Shown: positions 1 to 10,481 of the stretch, piece after piece | Position numbering within the stretch: position 1 is the first letter of the stretch | How the letters are laid out: every line of letters begins with the position of its first letter | Origin: Cudoniella acicularis | Lineage: Eukaryota; Ascomycota; Leotiomycetes; Helotiales; Helotiaceae | Direction: 5' to 3' | Length of the DNA: 35,446 bases | Assembly (NCBI GenBank): GCA_013054445.1 | Contig: JAAMPI010000487.1 | Span: 1-35,446 of the forward strand | The notes under the pieces: generated by a model | Seen by the model: the letters and a program-made list of their open reading frames with translations, nothing else | Database searches by the model: none | Told to the model about the DNA's origin: nothing | Program-made: the position numbers and the translations under genes

Positions 1-1128
1 CCAAACACCACTATCCCTAGAATTGGCCTTATAACCCCCCTAAGCGAAGAAGTTGTGGCACAGGCTCAAGCAGCCAAAAAAGGGGCAGACGAAACATTAG
101 CTAAAAGGAAGGCAGAGAAGAGAGCCAAGAAGAAGGCAGACAAAGCGGCAGCTGATAAGGCGGCAGCTGACAAGCCGCCGGTTGACAAGGCGGCGACTGA
201 CAAGGCGGCGGTTGACAAGGCGGCGGCTGACAAGGCGGCTGTTAACAAGGCGGCGGCTGACAAGGTGGTGGTTAACAAGGCGGTAGCGAGGAAGTTTGGG
301 AATATAAAGTTTCCCTGGGTAACATATCCCCTCCCGACTGGAGAGCGGATTATTGCTAGTCGACAGAGGACGAAGGACGACGTCTCAGGGTCTCTCTGTT
401 GTGTAGAGCTTCTATATACCGACCCCGAGGACCCAAACTTCGAATTCCGAGACGATATTGACATAATTGAGCTATAGAAGTACTTCCTGACGCCGGGGAT
501 AAAGTTGATAGGTGAAACAGATAAAAAGGGCCGGCTAGTGAAAGTGTGGCGGAAGGTAGACAGAAAGGATTTCAGAGAATTTAAATTTTGCGTTGTGGGA
601 AAGAGGGAGAGGACAGACCTAAGAACAAGGACCAAGCCTGTATGTCCCGAGGTGCTCTATGGCGTTATGATGGCAGATAGATTTACCGTGCTAAACAAGA
701 CGGGATTTTTGAATATAGTTAGAAAGAAGGCCGAAGAAGGCTATATTCGCAGGTACTACGAAAAGAAAGGGATCACTTCGCTATAGGACGTAAAGCCGAA
801 TTCGTAGACTATAGCGACCGAAGATAAAGAGTTGCTAGACAAACTGAAGTCGGAGCGGCTTAATTCGGCATTACCTGGAAACTCAGAGATCAAAACTAAG
901 AAGATTGATATCAAGGAAAAGATCAATACTAGTAGAAGCTCCTTGGATTCGACACTTAAGAAGATAGAGGAGAGAATGGCTTTAATAGAGACGAAATTAG
1001 CAAAAGTTGACGAACTTGGTACTAATATAGCTAACATAACGTTACTAGTCTAGCAACTAATAAAACAGGCTAGGCTGAACGCAGCTAGCGGATAGGCAGA
1101 CCAGGGTGATCTAGAAGCAGAGGATTAG
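1..1128 (+). pseudogene. Decayed Lys/Ala-rich, coiled-coil reading frame (5' end outside window)
   Basis: A single frame runs from the window edge to about 1128, interrupted only by TAG codons at 475, 784, 805, 1051, 1093 and 1126. There is no TAA or TGA until about 1180. The protein has a Lys/Ala-rich N-terminus with ten DKAAx-type pentapeptides, then a globular part starting near KFGNIKFPW, with blocks such as YPLPTGERII and PVCPEVLYGVMMADRF. A C-terminal heptad-like stretch around STLKKIEERMALIETKL is probably coiled coil. I do not recognise the family. The listed start near 55 is GTG inside an already open frame, so the true start lies upstream of the window. The TAG-only pattern fits CAG-to-TAG change by RIP. 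A repeat-derived or mobile-element origin is inferred, not shown. Confidence 0.55.
139..288 (+). repeat. 15-bp in-frame minisatellite, ten units
   Basis: Ten consecutive 15-bp units of the type gayaaggcggcgnyt encode D/N-K-A/P/V-A/P/V-x. They lie in frame inside the decayed gene at 1-1128. Units differ mainly at the fifth residue codon. Replication slippage is the likely origin. The encoded segment is basic and probably extended or helical. Confidence 0.85.
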
Positions 1129-1506
1129 GAGGTTCATCTTTCGGTTGTTCATGGCTTCGTCGTTTGGCTTATTGCGTTCTGAAGTTTTGTTAGGTAAGTC
1201 TTTGTTTTTCGTTAGTCCCTTGAATTACTCTAGTTTCCTACATCGGCTAGCCCGAATAAACCATAAAAAAATAGTTAGCGTAGTATAGTACTAATAATCG
1301 AGTTTCAACTTACCTAAGCTATTGCCTGAAATACAGTTTCCAATTGAATATACAATCGTGCCCTAGCAGTGACTGCCGTAAGCGACTTCGGAAGCATACG
1401 TTAGCGGATAAAGCTAGATAAGAGAGAATTTCAGAAAGTACCTTATATAGCAAATACGGGACTAGATATAGTAACTGTTTCCAGTATAAATAGATGCCCC
1501 TAGCCA

Positions 1507-2052
1507 TCAAATTCTCCTCAAATCCCACTACTTAGAGTTTCTCCAAACGGTCGTGACTTTTATCTCCTCGCCTCTACAGTCTCTAGTGTGTTTTTAGGAT
1601 TTAATCAGTTGAGTTTTGATGATTTTGGCTCTCTTAACGACCTTTTCACTTGCTATAAGGACATAATCAGTCAACTATATGACTTTATCAATGTCTTACC
1701 AAATTTTGCCTATCCACAGGCTGTCATTCACAACGAAGTCCTTAAACGAGCTCTTTGCCGTATTGCGAGGACTGTTTCGTCGTGGCTTAGACCCCTGTTC
1801 ACAGGTCAGACATCGTTATAAAAAATGAAAGGCAATATCGTATCTATAATCAATAAGATTAGTTACTTATAGAGTTACAAGTACTTTTGTCTCTAAACTC
1901 GACATGATAGGAACTAGCAGCCTATGATCGGCATTCGGGTAAACTGTCGACATCTCGTCCTTATTAGGTGAGCAGCTATAGTCATTGTTAAACTGCTCAC
2001 CTGTCATAGAACCGTCGAGAAGTTGCTCGGATGCTAGTTCGTTTAGAGTTAT
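1507..2052 (-). pseudogene. Decayed unknown reading frame, CxxC-containing
   Basis: On the minus strand a protein-like frame runs from 2052 to a TGA at 1507-1509. It is broken by six internal stops, four TAA and two TAG, and every one is convertible to Gln by a single T-to-C. It contains a CLTCEQGSK motif and a hydrophilic, Lys-rich C-terminal half (for example ASEKVVKRAKIIKTQLIK). It may be a 3' exon of the minus-strand gene that ends at 2085, because both are on the same strand and are separated by only about 33 bp. The exact junction could not be phased. The family is not recognised. The stop pattern matches that of its neighbours and points to RIP-like decay. Confidence 0.4.
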
Positions 2053-2084
2053 ATATTATAAGTTCGTATAAATACTAGATATAT

Positions 2085-3947
2085 TTAGGACAGAATCAAT
2101 CCTTCAACATCCTAACTAGATCTTTCAATCCGCTTCGAGACCTTCGTCTCCTCTAAGATCCACTGCTCAACGGTTTCTTTCATGTTATTACACTCACTAT
2201 ATTCAGAAATAACATTTCGATACATCTTAGCTATAAAGCCGCGCCTTCTCTCCTCCAATTTACGAAGTTGTTCGATGAGTTTGCGGAGCTGTTAAGGCCG
2301 ATCCTCGATTGAGATGTGCTCAAGTAACTTGGCGATTTCATCTTCGAGTTTGATAAGCTTCGAGTACTATACTGTCCTATCTAAGGAGAGCTGGCGGAAA
2401 TTTTCTGAACTCTGTAGAGCAGTATCTAGCTATCTAGATTCTGTGTTAATAGAATCCCTTAACGAACGTCCGCTAAACCTGGATCGTGTCTTCCGTTGTA
2501 ATTTGGCCTTAGGACTATTGTCAGAAGCTCTTATATCTTGAGGTGGGTTGATCTGGCTGTTAAGAAGAGTGGTGTCCTTGCTCGCCTTAGGGCGCTTGTG
2601 TGATATGGCATGGTCATCGACTTCGTTATCAGCGATTTTGAACGAGCGCTTAGAGGAGTTTGATAGCCTCTTGGCAGATGTGACATTGATGATATCATCG
2701 TTAGAGTCATTTGAACTGGTACTCGTGTCCTCGTTTACAGGCATATGCGGTCTGGGTTGATATGCTTTGCGTCGGCTCGTGGATTCATCCTTAGGAGCTT
2801 TGCTGGTGGAGGCTGGTAGGGAATTCAACAGGGCATCGGTGGCGTCTACGGAATCAAGTAGGGCAGAGGCTAGACGTTTTGTATATAAACCCAACATTTT
2901 TTTGCGTATGTATTCGCTGTCTTATATACTGTCGAAATCGCCACTGACAATTTCGAACTCCGGTAAAAGACTTGGTCTGTAGTGACTATCACTGGCAGAT
3001 GGCTCAGATTTATCTTCAGAATCGATGCCAGTCAAATCGATGATAGTCACTTGAACACATTTCAATTAGCTTAATCTCTTAAAAGCAGTAAGCTTAACTT
3101 GCCTGATTCTTCACGTTTGTGCTTCTGACTATTTGCTTCGTCGTTCGTGGGCTAAGAAGTATCCTTAGCGGTATCAGAACTTGGTAGATAAGATGGCAAG
3201 TCCTTTTGAGGCTCTTGATCTGAATCAGCCGTGGAAACGTCTAGAAGAATGTTAGAGAATACGCGGAAGGTGACGAAAGAGAATTTTACCTGATTGCTTT
3301 CCTGAGCTAGGGCGAGTTAGAAGACTCTTGACTAGGTGGCCTTCAGATGGGCGTTCGGCTGTTGATTGGACTTAGGAGGAACTTTCTCTCAGCTTTTTCG
3401 GAATTTCTCCGTCTGGTAGGTTCGTTATAGGGCTATCTGTAGCAGATCGGCCATTAGGGAGACTTGCCGAAGCTGGCATATCTTCAAGAGCTTTCTCCGC
3501 TTGTTGGTTTGTTGTGGGGCCTTCCGCAGTTTGCCGATCCCCAGCCTGGGCTTCCGTAGTTGGTTGGCCTTTGGAGGGACTCCCCAAGTGTGACAAAGTT
3601 GTTAATGGCTCCTTCGCAGGCGGAGCTTTGGAGGGTGCTTCTCTAGTAGGCAGAGTAACTGTGAGATTCTCCACTGGTTTTGGGTCTTCTGATGGGCTAT
3701 TTGTGGGTGGTTGTTCTTCGGAGGGGCCTTTGAACTGTGGTAGAGTTTTTGGTGACTCTCTCGTAGGCGGAGTTTTGGAGGGAGCTTCTCTAGCAGGTGG
3801 GATAACTCTGAGATTCTCCGGAGTGGGTTGGTCTTTGAAGACTTCTTGAGTGTATTGAAAGAATTCTTGAAGTTTGGTTTGAAGAGACTTGAGTGTGCTT
3901 TGTCTGTTGATCTGAGACGATTGTGATTTTGAATGATGAGAGGAAAT
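2085..3947 (-). pseudogene. Decayed Pro/Ser-rich, coiled-coil gene with introns
   Basis: The minus-strand frame 3947-3290 is Pro/Thr/Ser-rich with repeated REAPSK-PP blocks. It is joined by a 49-nt intron (3289-3241, GTAAAA...CTCTAAC...CTAG) in correct phase to a second exon from 3240. A further acidic/Ser-rich exon follows from about 3051, and a Lys/Arg-rich stretch then leads into a coiled-coil-like C-terminus (LIKLEDEIAKLLEHI, LRKLIEQLRKLEERRR). Internal stops are TAA or TAG only (three TAA, four TAG), each explained by CAA/CAG to TAA/TAG. No ATG is seen at the 5' end: the frame opens after a TAG at 3948-3950. The product is unknown. A Gag-like or structural role in a repeat element is possible but not demonstrated. 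Confidence 0.45.
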
Positions 3948-3970
3948 CTAGGGAGGGTTCAAGCTGGGAA

Positions 3971-3976
3971 TTTATA
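3971..3976 (-). promoter_or_regulatory. Putative TATA box of the decayed minus-strand gene
   Basis: TATAAA on the minus strand (GGGGTATAAATTCCC context) lies about 24-30 bp before the first open codons of the gene ending at 2085. Spacing fits a core promoter. No other evidence. Confidence 0.35.
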
Positions 3977-4898
3977 CCCCAGAATGTCCCTTAGGCTTCC
4001 GTGAAGACGCAATGCATTTGTGATCTTTCCAGAGCTTACGAGGTGTTGCGAGTTGCCTCTCGTTGTGTCTGGTTGCTTCTGGAAGTATCGAGAAGCGAGT
4101 GGAAAGGGATGGAAATGATCACGTGTTTGGCTTCGTCAGGTGGCAAAAGGGGGATGACAAATCGGCTACATGAGGCGACGACAAATCATATTCCCCTGGA
4201 TTCGACTGGGATCGATCTACCACCATTTGAAACTACCTATTAACGCCGATAGAAGCATATGGCAAGCTCGGAGAATTTAACAGGTTTCGTGAAGCGACCC
4301 GAGGGAAAAGGGGGTAGAAGGGAGTTGATTGCACGTGATATACTTGACACGTGCGCATCTTAGTTCTTTTCTCTCTTTTTGGATCTAATTGAAACAGGAC
4401 ACTATAATCGTTTTGAAGTTCTGCTCTTACAAACTCAATCTCGTGATCATTTCTTTCTTTTCTATTAAGTGTAGCCATTCCGCTTAGAAACCTCCTACTT
4501 GAAAAACACTGACTTCAAAAACGTAAACTTGATGTTTTTTAAGTTTTATGGAGCAATCTTCGTGGAACTCCAATGCCATACGTGGTAGTAAATTTAAAGA
4601 CACATGTTTGAAAGTATCGTCAAGAGTGGGAATGGTGGCCTTTTCCATGAATTGAGTCATAGTTGTCTCAAAACGCCACACTAAATACTAGGCCCCAAGC
4701 TTTTGCAAGACTCACCATATTCAGGCCACATAACCCAAATTTCGCACTCTCTTACAGTTATAGTTATGCAAGTTCTCTGAAAAGAATCTGGCACACGGAA
4801 AGAAATCCACAAACTCCCTATTCATCGAAAATATTCCCGGAACTGCTACGCTGACTTTTGAAAATTGTTCCTTCCTATCACCCAAAATATCAGCAACC

Positions 4899-6111
4899 AT
4901 GACCCATCACGATCGAACTCTAAAAAAAAAGGGAAAGCATAACCCACTTCCACCAAATCGGCAAAGGCATGTGCGCCGAAGTCTTCGCCGGCCTCGGGAC
5001 CCCTCACGCGCTGAAGAAAGCGCATTCCGCAGCCATAAAACATGACGAGCTTCGCAACGACGCAGAAATGCACCAAAAGGTATCCGATGCCTTTCAGCGC
5101 ACACATCCAAAACTCTGCCATCTCCCAGAATTCTTCTCATTAATTGAAAGAGAAAACGATGAGTGGTGGACTGAAACTGGTTCCAAATTACCAGAATCGA
5201 AGCTTCCCGAAGCGAGGACGAAGGAAAGAACCCCTGTGTTGATTTCGGAGAGGATTTTACCTCTTGAGAGAAAAGCTAGGGATATGCTCATTGATAGGTT
5301 TTGTAAAGAGGAAGGGATACAGGCTGTGCGAGAGAATATCGAGAATGAGGATTCTCTTTTGAGGATTTATTTGGGGCTGAGACATAAATCTGGACAAAAG
5401 GAGGAGAGCTTCTCGTTGAGGAATTTTCCTTATAGTCTGGAGAAGATTGAGGAGGTGGGAAGTGATAAGTTTTTCTTGGCTGAGGCTATTGCGGAAGGTT
5501 TGGCGATTCTGCATTGGGGCGCGAAAATTGATGCGAGGGATGTTGAGTTTGTGCTTGGATCGGTGGCTGAGGATGTGAAAGTGAAGGAGGGAGAATTGCT
5601 CACAGATTCTGGGGTATTGAGGCTGGAGAACCTTTCGATACGAAATGTTGGTGAGAGCGAAGTGTCTGAGGCGTCCAGAATTGGAGATCTGCTTAAATCG
5701 GACGATCCAGAAACTGCGAACGAATCCATCTCCGGGACAGCCGTAAACCACGAAAATTTGTGGGTATGGGTTCTGGATTTCAATCAGTGTGAGGATATCA
5801 CGATGGACGAGAATGGGTGTATCAAAGCCGCAAAGGCATTCTGGGACAATGACCCTTACTATCCTCGACCAAACACCGAGCAAGACGAGGAGCTCTGGAA
5901 ATATTTCCAGCAAAAATATCTGCATTTTAGCAGTCGAATTTTAGAGAGAGAGAATAAAGAGTGGAAAGACCTGCCACAACTCTTTATTGAGAAGGTTGTG
6001 GAGATTGGTCTGAGTAGGATCGCGGGCAGTTCTGTGGCTGCAGGGCCTCCGAGGGGAATACCGGCTGCGAAGAAAGGGACAGCTAAGAAGGCTCGTGTGT
6101 ACGTCCAGTAA
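4899..6111 (+). CDS. DUF3669 domain protein, with probable 5' frameshift
   Basis: The main frame from ATG 4969 gives 380 residues. The C-terminal part holds the DUF3669 hallmark: a VLDFNQCEDITMDE stretch followed by KAFWDNDPYYPRP and a W-K-F-Q-KYL segment. The family is fungal, of unknown function, distantly reminiscent of kinase-like folds. Reading upstream of 4969 in the same frame gives FHQIGKG before MCAEVF, which is the expected glycine-rich start of the domain, but a TAA at 4921-4923 closes it. An ATG at 4899 in another frame leads into the A9 run at 4922-4930. One base fewer in that run would fuse both frames, so the true start is probably 4899 with an indel that is either a sequencing error or a real mutation. 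An unseen 5' intron is the alternative. The C-terminal tail is basic (AAKKGTAKKARVYVQ). Confidence 0.75.
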
Positions 6112-7091
6112 AGAAACTCACACTGTAGGTTAATTTTAGGTTTTAATTGATTGTCTTGTGCGGCAACCTTGCGAGTTCCTTGAACCTTTTTCGGATTGTG
6201 ATACGGACAGAGAGGATACGGGCGTCACTTCAAAGTTGTTAAATAACAACAAATTTTATCACTGGGAATTTTCACCCACAGAGATTAAACTCTCCAAAGG
6301 TACTACCACACGTATTTGGAGTCACATCCAATAAAAATGGGAATTATATCAGGCATTTTTGCGAGCGTACAACGATCTGAAGACTCGCTAAAGTTTGGGG
6401 GCGAACACCCTGAAAATTTAGCCTTGAAGCGCTGATTTACAGCGTGTCTCCCAGTAACACGCGCAGAACGATTGAAACATTGGTAAATTGAATTTTACCA
6501 CAATTTTTATCTTGTGTATTAAGATACTCAAACTCACGCAGCACTCCCAAGGCGCAATCATTAATTATTTCAAGTTTTTTCAATCGTGATTTTGCTTGCC
6601 AAGTTCCCATACTTCAGCCCCTGAACCCCTTGAATCCCTACTGAAAGACTTCGCCTATCGGCCCCTGATTTCCGGCAGCTCACCCAAAGAGCTGGAATAC
6701 CCGGACGCCCGGCTACCCGTTGAACTTCCCCGAAAGATCTCGAACATGTTTTGTACTCGTACATGGTTTTCGAAAATTGCATGTCTTGTCCAACATTTAC
6801 ATGCTCTTTTCTGGACTTTTCGGGCAAGGCCGGAGGAGTACAGTCATCGAGCCGATGGTCGCCCCATTTGTCAGTCCACAAATCTGATGTTCGCTTCAAA
6901 CGAATTCATGCCTGACTTGAACACATCTTTTTTCAGCTTTTCAGCCTTAAATTCAAATTCATAGAACTTACTCCGTTCCTCTTCTACTATTTTTTTCAGA
7001 TTCAAGTCCATAATTGATGTTCAGTTGTTCCTCGTCGTTTGCTACTCTGGCACTAAAAACTCAAAATCACTGCGCCTTCTTTCCTGTCAAG
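6112..7091. other. Intergenic stretch, no supported gene
   Basis: No convincing gene. Small inverted repeats occur, including gttgtt-aaat-aacaac near 6236 and tggtaaa...tttacca near 6480. Open frames at 6570-6964 on both strands start at TTG and show no family features. Confidence 0.6.
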
Positions 7092-8027
7092 ATGGCGACC
7101 ATGGCGAACTCCCGTCCGATAAAGCACATCTCCCGAGAGGAATTGTATACAAATCTAGAAGCAAGAATCGAATATCTCCACAGTTTCCTCGATTTCAGCA
7201 GCAGTAGGTAAAATTCCATTCTCGTCTTCTAGGAAGCTAAAAATAGAAAATGAAATAATCTAACTCCATTTGCAGGAGACATAGAAGCGCTTGTTACAGG
7301 AGGAAAATATGTAAAGGCTCTTATACCAGCCGTCGTGAATATCGTATATAAAAAACTCCTGCAATATGATATCACAGCTCGGGCCTTTCAGACCAGAAGT
7401 ACCAGTTTCGAGGGCCCTCTGGATGAGGTACCAGATGAGAACAGTCCCCAGATTAAGCACCGGAAAATGTTTCTCAGAGCGTACCTGAACAAGCTCTGCT
7501 CTGACCCCACTCAGATGGAATTCTGGGAGTACCTGGATAAAGTTGGGTAAGTTTCCCCAAAAATCCCCACTTAAACTCAGATACTTACTAAACCTCTTCA
7601 CAGAATGATGCACGTCGGACTCGGCCGCGCTCACCCCCTACACGTGGAGTACATCCACCTAGGAGCCTGCCTTTCATTCATCCAAGACATCCTCACAGAA
7701 GCCATCCTATCACATCCGCGCCTTCCTTTGCCACGCAAAATAGCGCTGGTAAAGGCTCTCAGCAAGATTATCTGGATCCAGAATGATCTTATGGCTAAGT
7801 GGCATATTCCTGATGGGCATGATTTTCAGGCGGATGAAAAAGAGATTGTGATTGAGAAGGAGGGGTATCTGCATGGAAAGAAGATTTTAGAGGGGAGTGA
7901 TGAGGAGGATGGGGAGCAGGAGGTGAAAGGTGGTGTTGGTGTTGGTGTTTGTCCGTTTAGTGGGGTGAGTAGTGGGGTCGAGGGGTTGAAGATAGGCGGT
8001 GAGAAGGAAGTGGAGGAGAAGGCTTAA
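7092..8027 (+). CDS. Protoglobin-domain heme protein (fungal globin-sensor type)
   Basis: Three exons: 7092-7203, 7276-7546 and 7604-8027, giving 268 residues. Introns are 7204-7275 (GTAGGT...CTAAC...CAG) and 7547-7603 (GTAAGT...CTAAA...CAG). Both junctions keep frame and rebuild conserved protoglobin sequence: an N-terminal REELYTNLEARIEYLHSFLDF, ALIPAVVN, AYLNKLCSD, and the block VGMMHVGLGR followed by HPLHVEYIH. His131, His138 and His141 are candidates for the heme ligand. The domain is expected to bind heme and O2/CO/NO in the cytosol; its physiological role in fungi is not established. The C-terminal about 70 residues are acidic, Gly/Val-rich and low complexity. ATG 7092 was chosen because it sits just before the conserved domain; an upstream in-frame ATG at 7017 would add 25 residues. 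Confidence 0.88.
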
Positions 8028-8891
8028 AAAGGAAACCCCTGCTAGAATGTTCAAACGGTTTGATCTTCAGCGTGTATAAATATAAAAATCTCACATCAAT
8101 TCCCCGGAAGCACAAGGAAGCTCAAGTAGAACGCCCTATTTCAACATAGGGTTAATGCAAGGAGATATCTCTCTTGGTATCTAATCATTCCTGCTTACTG
8201 CGTAAATCCACGAGATTCTTCAAAATGCTGAACTCGTAAGGTCCAATCCACGTGCCGAATGAGGAAGCATTTTTAGTCCTAGGGCCTCGTATGTCGTAGT
8301 TTAGCGACGGTTCGCTGAGGTTACAGGGACTTGAACGCTGTAATTCTCCCCCAAATGGTACAGAAATACAGCTCTAAATCATACCACTTAAAATACCCTC
8401 GGTCTTATTTCATAGTCTGTAGGTTAAATTGATGCGCATGAAAATGAGGGGATTGCGACGTCATTCGTGGGATTACAGGGACTCATTCGCTATATTTTAG
8501 CGAGAAACCCCTGAGCGACACAACCCCGCCTTTTCCGGCTTTCTTACAACGTGGTTATTTGAGACTAATAGATGACAGTGTGTTAAATTATCTGGTTGAT
8601 GTTTCAAGGTAGATTTTCGAGTTTGTGTTGATTATAGGGTAATAATGACTCGTTCATACTGTATTGCTTCATTCGGTATGCGATGGTGTCTGCGCAACAC
8701 TTAAAAATATTAAAACCAAGTTAGGATTTAAATCAAAATTTATTAAATTGAAAATATATGTGCTACTCGAAATTATGTCTTTATCAATCTCCAGATTGTT
8801 CGAAATGTCGCATGTTTTATTTGAAGTGATGAAGGTAAACTTTCAAGCTAGCCAAACAGGCTACTAGAGATAAAAAGATATTGAAAACATT
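8028..8891. other. Intergenic stretch with small hairpins, no gene
   Basis: No supported coding region. Two places carry a similar ttacagggact word beside small hairpins (tagcga-cggt-tcgct near 8302; tcgcta-tattt-tagcga near 8489), which might be remnants of a short repeat. The open frame at 8664-8867 has no family features and sits in AT-rich sequence. Confidence 0.5.
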
Positions 8892-9989
8892 CTATTCTTC
8901 CAAGGAGACCTCCCTTCCTGCAATCCATACCCTCTTCAAATTCTTCGTAGCAGTGATGTCATCCATCGGATTTCCACCGACGAGCACCAAATCCGCCCTT
9001 TTCCCAACTTGAATCACCCCTCTATCTTCCAACCGAAACCATTCTGCGGGCAAGCTTGTGCACGCTCTCAATGCTTCCTCATTCGTCAGGCCGGCTTCAA
9101 TTAAAAGCTCCAGCTCCTGATGAAGAGACTCGCCATGATTCACCGCAGCCATAGGAGACTGATTTGCATCAGTTCCCACGATAATCGGCACACCAGCTTT
9201 GTGAAGCAAAGTGACAGACTCCTTCGCCGTTTCATATTTCAACCCAGGACGTAAAAAGCCTGATTTTACCAGGCCCTGCTCCATAATAAGCGTCGGAACG
9301 CAAACCCGTCCTTCATCTTTCATCAACTTCACAGCAGCTTCATCGAGCGGGCTGTCAATGGGAACATGGGTGATAATATCAACCTTTCCTTCCTGCGCCA
9401 TTGCGAAAGCAACGCTCCTCGCTGCATGCGCAACGGTCAATTTCCCATGTTTTCGGCTCTCAGCTACCAGTGTATTGATCACTTCCTGGCTAGGTCCAGG
9501 GACATCAGCCACGATTTTGATGTAAGAAGCGCCTTCTGAAATTCTGTCTTCCACGAACCGGACGGCTAATTCAGAATTGTCGACAAGGCTTGCTTGCGGC
9601 GTCATCGGGAATTGACTATGTTGGCTTCCCGTGCTAGTTGCAAAAGTCCCTGCGAAGCGGACGTCTGTAACGCCGGAATTACTGGGAATGCTTTCGCGGA
9701 CTGGGACGGAGATGTAGCCCATATCTAATGCTGTGGTCACGCCAGCTTTTGCCATCTGAAGGAGAAGGAGGCGAGTTTTCTCGGGGTCGGGGTTGGGGTC
9801 GAGATGAACGTGGGCATCAATGAACCCAGGGAGAAGAGTTAGTCCGCTGCCGTCGATGACTTTCGCATTGGTCGTATCGACAACGGAGCTGATGCCGCTG
9901 ATGAGGCCGTTTTCAATGGTGAGGATGAGGTTTTTGTGGAGAGAATGGCCATCGAAGACGAGGGCGTTGATGATTGCAGTTGTATCCAT
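8892..9989 (-). CDS. Metal-dependent amidohydrolase (imidazolonepropionase/prolidase-like)
   Basis: Intronless, 365 residues from ATG at 9989. The longer frame to 10055 begins with TTG and is not used. An N-terminal beta domain leads to DAHVHLD (HxH, His60/His62), then KAGVTTALD, YIKIVAD (Lys158, the likely metal-bridging lysine), TVAHAA (His188), IITHVPID (His208) and IIVGTDA (Asp274). The C-terminus has GVIQVGKRADLVLV, typical of the second half of the beta domain. All expected metal and catalytic ligands of the superfamily are present, so the enzyme looks active. The substrate cannot be read from sequence; cyclic amides, imides or dipeptides are plausible. No signal peptide, so cytosolic. 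It is divergent from the Zn2Cys6 regulator, sharing a 492-bp intergenic region, which suggests co-regulation. Confidence 0.9.
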   Translation of the reverse strand: MDTTAIINALVFDGHSLHKNLILTIENGLISGISSVVDTTNAKVIDGSGLTLLPGFIDAHVHLDPNPDPEKTRLLLLQMAKAGVTTALDMGYISVPVRESIPSNSGVTDVRFAGTFATSTGSQHSQFPMTPQASLVDNSELAVRFVEDRISEGASYIKIVADVPGPSQEVINTLVAESRKHGKLTVAHAARSVAFAMAQEGKVDIITHVPIDSPLDEAAVKLMKDEGRVCVPTLIMEQGLVKSGFLRPGLKYETAKESVTLLHKAGVPIIVGTDANQSPMAAVNHGESLHQELELLIEAGLTNEEALRACTSLPAEWFRLEDRGVIQVGKRADLVLVGGNPMDDITATKNLKRVWIAGREVSLEE

Positions 9990-10481
9990 AGTGACGAGTG
10001 TTGAATGCTTGGTGGTTCTTGGTAGAAGAAATTGATCGAGAACATAAGAACCCAAGAGACGGAAGGAAGTGAGGCAACTGACTAGTTTGAAAAAGAGAAA
10101 TACAAAATAAGGATTGAGAGTGAGATGAGGAAATCCTTATACTCACAAAATGGCTTGTTTACCAAGGTCGCATTTACTCTGTATCCGGAAAGCTATTCGT
10201 CAAGCTCCAGTGCGATAGGTTGATCGTTGGAGACAATATCAATAAGTGAGTGGAATGATCTCCATGTGAGGAGGGATGACCCGTTATGTGGGATAATAAG
10301 TACCAATCATCGGGCGAGGACAGGGTTGCTCGCGCAATCAACCGTATAGAGTATAGCGTCAACGTGAAACGCTAAAACTTTCCCTCTCTTTACACCTTCG
10401 GTCGCGATTGATTCCGACAAGAAACTAACCCGAATATCTTTGCAACTCGTCACTCGTAACGTCCAACAATACTTGGAAAAT
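9990..10481. promoter_or_regulatory. Shared divergent promoter region
   Basis: The 492 bp between the start codons of the minus-strand amidohydrolase and the plus-strand Zn2Cys6 regulator. It must carry both promoters. Isolated CGG triplets occur, but no clear paired CGG inverted motif was identified by eye. Confidence 0.5.

Noticed and set aside
1..1128. UAG recoding (glutamine or readthrough) in this gene
   Set aside because: Neighbouring genes use TAG as a normal stop, and the opposite-strand gene shows both TAA and TAG stops, which fits mutation of CAR codons better.
5257..5925. Long minus-strand frame of 222 codons, and a second at 5430-5783
   Set aside because: Both are antisense to the DUF3669 gene and have no family features; they are shadows of its codon bias.
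6570..6964. Overlapping frames of about 110-122 codons on both strands
   Set aside because: They begin with TTG, have no domain, and neither has splice or promoter support.
9990..10055. N-terminal extension of the amidohydrolase by 22 residues
   Set aside because: It would start at TTG. The ATG at 9989 gives the normal family start.
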